Assembly (NCBI GenBank): GCA_018970725.1
Contig: JAGWVU010000022.1
Location: 1-64,000 of the forward strand
Direction: 5' to 3'
Length of the DNA: 64,000 nt
Source: Verrucomicrobiota bacterium
GTDB taxonomy: Bacteria; Verrucomicrobiota; Verrucomicrobiia; Verrucomicrobiales; DEV007
Position 1 is the first letter of the stretch. The number at the start of each line of letters is the position of its first letter. Below, piece after piece: positions 57,905 through 64,000 of this stretch. The notes under the pieces were generated by a model. It did not search any database, had not been told where the DNA came from, and saw only the letters and a program-made list of their open reading frames with translations. Both the position numbers and the translations under genes were made by a program.

Positions 57905-58642
57905 TCAATTTATTCCCCGCGGTTCCACTCCCACCGTCCGGCTTTGGCGCAACCTTGAGGGAATGAGCCGGAATCCCTCCAATCCCTGACGCCGGAAACT
58001 TTCCCAAGCGGTGGCCGCGTCTGCCACCCCCGAAACTCCCGCGACGAAGATGCAGGCCGGCGGCGGCGGCATGGGTTGCAACGCCAGACGCACCCTGGAC
58101 TGACGGCTGAACTGGCCGTTGAATCCAAACCGGGAATGGATCCAGATGCCTTTGAAAACATGGGAAACTTCCCCGGTCGGAGAACGGGCCGTGAGCGATT
58201 GGATCCGCACCGGTTCTCCCGCCACCGTGAAGACCCGGTCCGGATGGACCTCGATCACTTCCCATCCCACCATCCCGAGACAATACTGGGGCGGGTGGGA
58301 AAGCAAGTCATAGGCGTAGGCTTGGTGACCGGCGTCGAAATCCAGATAGAGCACGTCCAGATCCCCCCCCTCCGCGCCACTCAAACGAAAATGCCGCCCG
58401 CGGTCGAACGAAAGCCCGGTCACTTGGGCGGCCGATACCGGCACTTCCCGCCAAACCAGCGGATCCCCCGGTGGCAGCCACCGGAGAACTTGCGGATAAG
58501 TCGAAACCAAGTCCCGCGAGGCCCGGGAACGGAACCACCAAAGCCCGCCCGCCTCGCCCACCACCACGGCAAGGCAGAGGGCCCAGAAGACCAGATTCCC
58601 CCCCCCCGGAAGAGCGCGCCCCGCTGTTTTCTTCTCCCGCAT
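57905..58642 (-). CDS. Single-pass membrane protein, EpsI (DUF3485)-like
   Basis: A 245-residue protein with one N-terminal membrane helix (NLVFWALCLAVVVGEAGGLWWF) and a periplasmic beta-rich domain. The stretch YLDFDAGHQAYAYDLLSHPPQYCLGMVGWEVIE resembles the EpsI signature HSP-x2-C-x-P-x-x-GW found in exosortase-associated EpsI proteins, but the match is loose. Exosortases and PEP-CTERM proteins were not found in the window. The stop of the FmdB-like gene overlaps its ATG by one base. Treat the family name as tentative. Confidence 0.5.
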   Translation of the reverse strand: MREKKTAGRALPGGGNLVFWALCLAVVVGEAGGLWWFRSRASRDLVSTYPQVLRWLPPGDPLVWREVPVSAAQVTGLSFDRGRHFRLSGAEGGDLDVLYLDFDAGHQAYAYDLLSHPPQYCLGMVGWEVIEVHPDRVFTVAGEPVRIQSLTARSPTGEVSHVFKGIWIHSRFGFNGQFSRQSRVRLALQPMPPPPACIFVAGVSGVADAATAWESFRRQGLEGFRLIPSRLRQSRTVGVEPRGIN

Positions 58643-59274
58643 CAAGCCTCCCCGGAATCCAGATAATCGCTCATCTCGTAGGTCCGGGGATCGCGTCTGG
58701 GCCCTTGGAGGCGCAACCGCGAGAGCCATCGGCTCCGGCCGCCCCGTCCCTCGTCCCCGCTCCCGATGTCTTCCTCGCCCCCCATGGACTCGTCCAAGGC
58801 GTCGCCAAACTGTTCCTCGAGTTTTTCCGGATCTTCACCGGCCTCAAGGCGCCGGGCCATTTCCTCCATGCCGGCATTCCAGCCCGTCCCCATGAGATCT
58901 CCCATCCGCCGCATGAGCCGGCCGAGTTGCCGCGGATCCGGATTCTCCTCGCTCAACCCGGCGAATTCCTTTTCCATCGCCGCCATCGCCTGCACCATCG
59001 CAGGATCCTCCGGCTCCGGCCCCCCGTCTTCCCCGCGCTCCCGGGCCAAGCCGGTGAAGGCAAAGCGCGACACCTTCTTTTCTAACCGGGCTCCGGGATG
59101 GGCCGGGTCGGGACAACGCGGGACCCGCCCCGCCCAGCGCGTTGAGCGGGCAAAGAACGTGTAGACCGTGTGGTTGTCGGGGCAGTAAAACTCGTAAAAG
59201 GGCACGGATGGGCTCGGAGAAGACGTTTGATAAGACTGGCTACAGTCCAAGGAAGCCGCCGAAAAATCAATCAT
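58642..59274 (-). CDS. FmdB-like putative zinc-ribbon protein
   Basis: The N-terminal part reads FYEFYCPDNHTVYTFFARS...RVPRCPDPAHP...RLEKKVSRFAFTG, a C-x4-H...C-P-D-x3-H pattern like the small FmdB-type zinc ribbon (MPxYEFxC) but with altered ligands. The rest (DDE-rich, GMEEMARRLEAGEDPEKLEEQFG and a basic end) is a charged helical domain. ATG 59274 overlaps the upstream glycosyltransferase stop by 8 bases; a GTG at 59205 (MPFYEFYC) fits the family start better and is a real alternative. Role in the exopolysaccharide operon is unknown. Confidence 0.6.
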   Translation of the reverse strand: MIDFSAASLDCSQSYQTSSPSPSVPFYEFYCPDNHTVYTFFARSTRWAGRVPRCPDPAHPGARLEKKVSRFAFTGLARERGEDGGPEPEDPAMVQAMAAMEKEFAGLSEENPDPRQLGRLMRRMGDLMGTGWNAGMEEMARRLEAGEDPEKLEEQFGDALDESMGGEEDIGSGDEGRGGRSRWLSRLRLQGPRRDPRTYEMSDYLDSGEA

Positions 59275-60481
59275 CTTGGAGGATGGAGGGAAAACCTGAC
59301 GCAGATCCTTCCGCCTCCACGCGTTCTCCGTTGCCGCCCCCCACCAGAAAACGGTGCATCCGCGGCGCCGCAAAATTCGCGGCATAGTAGGCGCGGAGGC
59401 CGGCTCCCACCGGTTCATCGTTCCCGCTCATCGCCCGCGCGCAGCCAATCTCGATCGCTTCCAGAAAAGCTCCCAGTTCCTTCTCGGGCACCATGCCCAG
59501 CCCTTCGGGAGGATGATTGAATCCAGCATCGCGCCCTCCCGCGGCCACCGTCGCCACCACCGGCGTTCCGTTGCGCAGGCACCCCAGAACGAATTGGTCA
59601 TCCATCCGGCAGCCGCCCTTGACCGGCAAGACCGCCAGATCCAACGCGCGCAGACGAACGGCCAGCTCGGCGGCTTGAGGGGAGCCCGCATCGAGAAAGG
59701 GCATCGGCATCTGACGCTCCCGGAACTTTCCCCCGTCCGGCCCGAGGTAAAGCAGCCGTGCCCCGGGCGAAAGCCTCAGCGTTTCTTTCAGGGCAGCTTG
59801 CAGAAAATCCCAAGCCGTGTCGGAAAACCGTCCCGCCACTCCAACCAGAAGCTCCTCGCTTTTCTCCGGAAGCCCGAGCCGGTTTCTCGCCTCCCGGCGA
59901 CTGAGCGTGCAGGAAGGAACCAGGGCCGGAACCGGCAGCACCTCAAACGGCCTCCGGAAGCGCTTGCCCAAACGCCGGGCCGCTCCCGGGGAAAAAGTGA
60001 TGCGCCGGTGACACCGCTCCGCCAACCGGGTGAGCAGTTGCCGGGTCGAGAGCACGTGGCCGGAAAAGAATTCCACGTCCCCTCCCGGCAACGACTTGTC
60101 ACTGGAAGCCAGGCCGAAAGACCACCCTTCCACCGCGGCGGTGACAGCCAGAGTCCCCGCCATTTGGAGAAAGGCGACCCGGTCCCGACCCCTGCCGGCC
60201 GTGGGATCGAAGTCGATCAGGATCGAGTCGGGACGAAGCGCCCTGATCGCGCCCAAGACAGCCGGAAATGAGCGGATCGGCTCGACCTCCCCATCCAAGG
60301 CCTGGTCCTGCCAAGCCAGGGGATCGGTCACGAAGGCCCGGAGGGGCGACCATCCGCCAACGGCTTCCTCATGCCCGGTGTCTTCCGGGGTCGGCAGCAA
60401 CAACGGGGTCAGACTGGAAGTGCGCTGCAAAAGCCCTGAACCCGACAGCGGTTGCGCATTGCTCAGGATCACCAAATTCAC
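59267..60481 (-). CDS. Glycosyltransferase-like protein
   Basis: A 404-residue protein with a GT-B-like layout: HRRITFSPGAARRLGKRF in mid-protein, GVAGRFSDTAWDFLQAALKETLRLSPGARLLYLGPDGG in the C-terminal domain, and LALDLAVLPVKGGCRMDDQFVLGCLRNGTPVVAT near the place of the usual E-x7-E sugar-nucleotide motif, though the Glu residues are not obvious. It may be a degenerate or unusual transferase. The GTG start at 60481 overlaps the stop of the next upstream gene by four bases (GTGA), and no ATG is available. Confidence 0.7.
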   Translation of the reverse strand: MNLVILSNAQPLSGSGLLQRTSSLTPLLLPTPEDTGHEEAVGGWSPLRAFVTDPLAWQDQALDGEVEPIRSFPAVLGAIRALRPDSILIDFDPTAGRGRDRVAFLQMAGTLAVTAAVEGWSFGLASSDKSLPGGDVEFFSGHVLSTRQLLTRLAERCHRRITFSPGAARRLGKRFRRPFEVLPVPALVPSCTLSRREARNRLGLPEKSEELLVGVAGRFSDTAWDFLQAALKETLRLSPGARLLYLGPDGGKFRERQMPMPFLDAGSPQAAELAVRLRALDLAVLPVKGGCRMDDQFVLGCLRNGTPVVATVAAGGRDAGFNHPPEGLGMVPEKELGAFLEAIEIGCARAMSGNDEPVGAGLRAYYAANFAAPRMHRFLVGGGNGERVEAEGSASGFPSILQDD

Positions 60482-61692
60482 GCCAGATCGTGAGGAGAGG
60501 AATAGCCACCGACCACCGTCCGCCTCAGGGCATGGGAGGAAACACCACCCCGGATGGCGCGACGGGCCGCCTTCTCGGTCGTCACGTCGGCCATGAGGCG
60601 CGCGGTTTGCCGATGGAACTCTTCCTCGGAGAAGCGTCGTGCGTTCCGGAGGATTCGGTCCGGGTCCCAAGCGATCTCTTCGCTACGGCGCACCGCCTCC
60701 ATGAGGGCTTCCGGTGCGGGGTCGTGAAAGAAACATCCGGTCTCCCCATCGACGACCGTTTCCAATGCGCCCCCCTTTCCGAAGGCCACCACCGGGCGCC
60801 CCGCCGCCTGCACCTCCACCGGGGCGATCCCGAAATCCTCCTCCCCGGGAAAAATGAGGGCCCGGCACCCCGCCACCCAATGATTGACTTCCTCGTCGGA
60901 GACGTTGCCGAGGAATTCCACGGTCGGCCCGGCCATCGCACGGAGGCGCGGACCGTCCGGCCCCTCTCCGATGATGACGAGACGCTTGCCCATCTTGGAA
61001 AACGCCAAAACCGCCCGGTCGATCGCCTTGTAACCAACCAACCTCGAGAGCACGAGATGATAATCCCCGGCCGGACGGGGGACCGTGGAGAAACGCTGCA
61101 GATCAACCGGAGGGTGAATGACTTGGGATTCCACCCGGTAATTGTTCCAAATCCGGCGCCTCACCGCCTGGGAGTTGGCCACCACCACATCAAACCGGGA
61201 CGTCGACTCCCGGTCCACTCCCCGCAGCGCCGGCACCATGGAACGAACCACGCCACGCCGCAGCTTGCTTTTGATCTCCGAACGTAGATACGTGTCACAT
61301 TCCCAGAGAAACCGGGTCGGGGAATGGCAATAAAGCACCGCGGCGGTCGAGGGACTGAAGCGCAGGCACTTGGCAAACGCGCTGGCGCTGACCCAAGCCG
61401 TCTCCGCATGGATCACGCCGAAACTGCGGAAAGCCTGCGGGTAAAAGGCGAAGTAAGCCTTGAAGCAAGTGGTGATCCGCGGAAGCCGCTGCATCCAGGA
61501 AACCCGGAGATTCGCCCCGACAAACTCCGGCAGCAGGGTCTCCTCCCGGACCGCACTAGTGTAAAGGGGCGCGTCCGGATCCTTTCTCAGCATCGACGCC
61601 ACCACCCGTTCCGCTCCGCCCATCTGGATCAGGTAGTCATGCGCCAGGACCAGCTTCGGAACCGGAAATTTCAATGGAGTCGGGGATTGCAT
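60478..61692 (-). CDS. GT4-family glycosyltransferase
   Basis: A 404-residue GT-B enzyme. The N-terminal domain has LVLAHDYLIQMGGAERVVASML; the C-terminal domain has YHLVLSRLVGYKAIDRAVLAFSKMGKRLVIIGEGPD, VEFLGNVSDEE and the E-x7-E motif in FPGEEDFGIAPVEVQAAGRPVVAFGKGGALETV. It would add a sugar from a nucleotide donor to the lipid-linked exopolysaccharide precursor. The next gene starts by a GTGA overlap. The 195 bases upstream are AT-rich with a short GGGAT-TTT-ATCCC hairpin and probably hold a promoter. Confidence 0.9.
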   Translation of the reverse strand: MQSPTPLKFPVPKLVLAHDYLIQMGGAERVVASMLRKDPDAPLYTSAVREETLLPEFVGANLRVSWMQRLPRITTCFKAYFAFYPQAFRSFGVIHAETAWVSASAFAKCLRFSPSTAAVLYCHSPTRFLWECDTYLRSEIKSKLRRGVVRSMVPALRGVDRESTSRFDVVVANSQAVRRRIWNNYRVESQVIHPPVDLQRFSTVPRPAGDYHLVLSRLVGYKAIDRAVLAFSKMGKRLVIIGEGPDGPRLRAMAGPTVEFLGNVSDEEVNHWVAGCRALIFPGEEDFGIAPVEVQAAGRPVVAFGKGGALETVVDGETGCFFHDPAPEALMEAVRRSEEIAWDPDRILRNARRFSEEEFHRQTARLMADVTTEKAARRAIRGGVSSHALRRTVVGGYSSPHDLA

Positions 61693-61887
61693 CTACTCAA
61701 GCCGAAGGGGTTGATCGGCCAATCGACAACCGTCTACCTCGTATCCCCTGGTGAACTCCAGCAGAAAATGCAACATTTTGCCCTATCTGACCAAAAAAGC
61801 TCAATCCCCCAAGGCCCCGATGCAGAATTTGCAAGAATTTATAATTTAAAGGGATTTTATCCCGGTTCGCTCTGGATTTTTTATTAC
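61693..61887. other. AT-rich gap within the glycosyltransferase cluster
   Basis: A 195-base stretch, AT-rich around 61825-61890, between two minus-strand glycosyltransferase genes. GGGAT-TTT-ATCCC (61851-61863) is a small perfect hairpin. It may hold a terminator for the VanZ-fused gene and a promoter for the next one; nothing else is seen. Confidence 0.4.
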
Positions 61888-63531
61888 TCATCTCTCCTCC
61901 GGGAGTCCGGATGCCACCGTGATCACTTCCTCCGTGCGTCGTCGCACCTCGACCAGCCCGAACCGTTCCCGGGCGGATTCCCGGCCCTGACGCGCCAGGA
62001 ATTCCCTTGTCGCCGGAGATTCCGCCAGAAAACGCATCGCTTCCGCCAGCGCCAGGGGATCGCCCGGGCTGACCAGTTTCCCGGTGATTCCGTCGTCGAC
62101 AATGTCGAGCACTCCGCCTCCACGCGTCGCGATCACCGGCACCCCGCAGAGCTGGGCCTCCACGATGACCCGCCCGAAGGGTTCCGGCTGGGTCGAGCAA
62201 TGCACCACCACATCCACGGCGTGCATCCAGGACACCACGTCCTCGCGGAATCCGGCGAAAAACACCCTGTCGCGAAGGTCCCCGGCCTCCGCGCGTTGCC
62301 CCAACGATTCCGCGTAAGCCCGGTCCTCCTTCGTGAAAAGCGCCTCCCCGACGATGACGCCCCGGGCGTCCGGAAGCATCGCGAGGGCCTCGAGGAATTC
62401 CATCTGCCCTTTCCAAGGGGCGAGTCGCCCGAAAACGCCGAACCTCACGCCCGGCATGGCTTGCGCCCCGGAGCACTCGGCGCGGCACCGCGCCACCCTT
62501 TCCGGAAGCGGTTTCTCGAAGCGCCCGGGATCAAACCCGTTCGGGATGATGGTCACCAGCCCCTTTCTCCCGCCCCCGGCCAGAAACGCGGCAGCCGTCG
62601 CCGAGGAATTCGCGATCACCGCCGAGGCCCCCAGATTCGCGGCCGCCACCAGCAATCCCCGGGTCCCCCGGCTGAAGTGCGCCGGGGAGAGAAGATCGTG
62701 AAGGTGATGCACCAAAGGACGCCCCGACCATCGCGCCGCGATGACTCCGACGAGGAGCGCCTTGGCCGTGTTGCTATACAGAAGGTCGGCATCCAGTTCC
62801 CGGATCCGATGAGCCAAGCGGCGCGCCAATCCGAACACCTCCGGTCCCGCGAGGGCCAGCTGAATCCATTGCGCCCGTTTCGTTTGGGACGCCGCCATGC
62901 CCCCAAGATGCTCCACCCGGCAAGCCACTCCGCGGGACTGCAACGCCTCCCGGAACGGCCCGTCCTCGAACAGAATCACCTCCACCTCGAGTTCCCTTCC
63001 CCCGGCCCCCGGCCCCTCACCCGGTGCCCCGGCCACGAGGTCCAACAACATGAGTTCCGCTCCTCCCAACTGCCCGGTCTGGTCAAGGAAACAGACCCGC
63101 AACGGACCTCCCCGGCGTTCCCCCGCCTGCCGGGCCCGGAACCATGCCGCCAGACATGCCCCCGTCGCGCTGCCCGCAAAAGCAGCCGTCAGATCCGCAA
63201 GGTCCGGACGCCGGCCGGGAATTCGAAATTGCGCCACCTCGATGCCCGCCGCCAGCAGAGTCCCCAGAACGACCGCCGCCAGCAGACGCATCCATGCTTT
63301 CCGGTCCCGGCCGGTCAGCCGGAAGATCACCATGCCCAACACGGCGAAAGCCCAAAAATTCAGCCACCAGTCATGCATGTCCAACCACTCCGCCCACTTG
63401 CCGGGCAACCAGGCGTTTCGTCCGCGGTCATCGATGGGAATCAAGGCATAGCAGAGCCCGGCCGCACAGACGGCAAGAAAGGGCCAAGCCGGAGAGACCT
63501 CGCGAGCTTTCCTGGAGCGGAGTATATTCAA
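61888..63531 (-). CDS. VanZ-like domain fused to a GT4 glycosyltransferase
   Basis: A 547-residue fusion. The first ~140 residues are a VanZ-like membrane domain: four likely helices with LNFWAFAVLGMVIF and the VanZ signature GIEVAQFRIPGRRPDLADL. The remaining ~400 residues are a GT4-type transferase: LRVCFLDQTGQLGGAELMLLDL, FGVFGRLAPWKGQMEFLEAL, and the E-x7-E region STQPEPFGRVIVEAQLCGVPVIAT. The TTG start at 63531 overlaps the stop of the next upstream gene as TTGA. The VanZ domain probably anchors or senses in the membrane. A fused arrangement is unusual. Confidence 0.85.
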   Translation of the reverse strand: MNILRSRKAREVSPAWPFLAVCAAGLCYALIPIDDRGRNAWLPGKWAEWLDMHDWWLNFWAFAVLGMVIFRLTGRDRKAWMRLLAAVVLGTLLAAGIEVAQFRIPGRRPDLADLTAAFAGSATGACLAAWFRARQAGERRGGPLRVCFLDQTGQLGGAELMLLDLVAGAPGEGPGAGGRELEVEVILFEDGPFREALQSRGVACRVEHLGGMAASQTKRAQWIQLALAGPEVFGLARRLAHRIRELDADLLYSNTAKALLVGVIAARWSGRPLVHHLHDLLSPAHFSRGTRGLLVAAANLGASAVIANSSATAAAFLAGGGRKGLVTIIPNGFDPGRFEKPLPERVARCRAECSGAQAMPGVRFGVFGRLAPWKGQMEFLEALAMLPDARGVIVGEALFTKEDRAYAESLGQRAEAGDLRDRVFFAGFREDVVSWMHAVDVVVHCSTQPEPFGRVIVEAQLCGVPVIATRGGGVLDIVDDGITGKLVSPGDPLALAEAMRFLAESPATREFLARQGRESARERFGLVEVRRRTEEVITVASGLPEER

Positions 63532-63998
63532 CCGTAGGCAAGCAGCAACCGCCGCGCCACCGTTTCCCATGCATGGGCCCGCCGCACATGATCCTCGCAG
63601 CCTGCGGCCCCGGGTAAAACAAGATCCCCGGCCATCACCGCCCCGATCCCTTGGACCAAGGCAGCAACCGAGCTTCCCCCCAGGACACACTCGGGCGCGA
63701 ACGGGGAAACCACCTCCGGCATCCCGCCCACCGGCGTCACCAGCACCGGTGTGCCCGCCGCCCAGGATTCCAGAATCACCAACCCGAACCCCTCCAACGC
63801 CACCGACGGCACCACCGTGAAATCGGCGGCCCGATACGCCAGGGGCAGTTCCGCGTCCGGAACGAATCCAAGGAGACGCACGTGATTCTCCAGCCCGAGC
63901 CGCGCCACCCGCGCCCGAAGTTCGTCCAGAATCGCCCCCCTCCCCCCGATCATCACCAGCAGTTCCGGATGCCTCCCAGCCAGCGCGGAAACCGCGTC
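63528..63998 (-). CDS. GT4-family glycosyltransferase, N-terminal part outside window
   Basis: The frame is open to the right edge, so the start lies beyond 64000. The visible ~156 residues are the C-terminal half of a GT4 enzyme: HPELLVMIGGRG, VRLLGFVPDAELPLAYRAADF, and the E-x7-E nucleotide-sugar motif in ALEGFGLVILESWAAGTPVLVTPVGGMPEVV. It overlaps the next gene's TTG by four bases. Confidence 0.9.
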   Translation of the reverse strand, partial: DAVSALAGRHPELLVMIGGRGAILDELRARVARLGLENHVRLLGFVPDAELPLAYRAADFTVVPSVALEGFGLVILESWAAGTPVLVTPVGGMPEVVSPFAPECVLGGSSVAALVQGIGAVMAGDLVLPGAAGCEDHVRRAHAWETVARRLLLAYG

Positions 63999-64000
63999 GA

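Noticed and set aside
61324-63537. A 737-codon plus-strand frame opposite two glycosyltransferases
   Set aside because: It is Arg/Pro/His-rich and antisense to genes with clear GT4 motifs.

Overview
The window looks like a chromosomal segment of a high-GC member of the Verrucomicrobiota (PVC superphylum). The pointers are a DUF1549/DUF1553 protein next to a twin-arginine DUF1501 protein, two secreted proteins with an SHD1-type N-terminal module, very large repeat-rich secreted proteins, Lys/Ala-rich small basic proteins, and long intergenic repeats of the kind littering such genomes. No rRNA, tRNA or CRISPR array was seen. Most starts lack a good Shine-Dalgarno sequence, and several use GTG or TTG, so many start sites are tentative.

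Left part (1-17.5 kb): the 3' end of a giant secreted Ig-like/InlB-repeat protein, a gene-poor stretch with a broken transposase remnant, then a metabolic locus. That locus is a minus-strand operon (SsuD-type flavin monooxygenase, Gfo/Idh/MocA dehydrogenase, MFS transporter) diverging from a DUF1549/1553-DUF1501 pair, followed by a XylR-like LacI/AraC regulator, a DJ-1/PfpI protein, and a GMC oxidoreductase with its small Tat-exported subunit. The likely theme is oxidation of sugar-like or organosulfonate substrates.

Middle (17.5-34 kb): mostly housekeeping genes. These are rho with a DUF4112 and a RipA-like membrane protein, a small basic protein, a YacP-like NYN nuclease, a dNTP triphosphohydrolase, a PAP2 phosphatase, sufS-sufU, recQ, a secreted DUF1570 metalloprotease-like protein, alr, a second small basic protein, an EboA-family protein and menC-menE.

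33.5-47 kb is the most distinctive region. It holds an orphan H-box phosphotransfer-like protein, a secreted protein ending in 13 Asp plus Gly-Asn repeats, a pseudopilin-like protein, a 1429-residue hybrid sensor kinase with periplasmic propellers, a nested repeat region, and a 2196-residue protein that begins as a type IV/II prepilin and continues into 18 chitobiase-like ~91-residue repeats and a DUF4114-like C-terminus. Two AT-rich promoter islands flank the kinase and pilin genes. I read this as a candidate regulated surface-fibre or adhesin system.

47-50.4 kb: an App1-type phosphatase, a small secreted protein, a YlbF-family protein with a Cys-rich tail, and an SHD1-PQQ propeller protein. 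50.4-64 kb: a minus-strand exopolysaccharide cluster with several glycosyltransferases (one fused to a VanZ-like membrane domain), FmdB-like and EpsI-like proteins, a metallophosphoesterase, an outer-membrane beta-barrel, an SdrD-B-like secreted protein, a Wza-type exporter, a Wzz/BY-kinase and an O-antigen ligase. A perfect 11-bp inverted repeat lies upstream of the export half. The cluster runs off the right edge.
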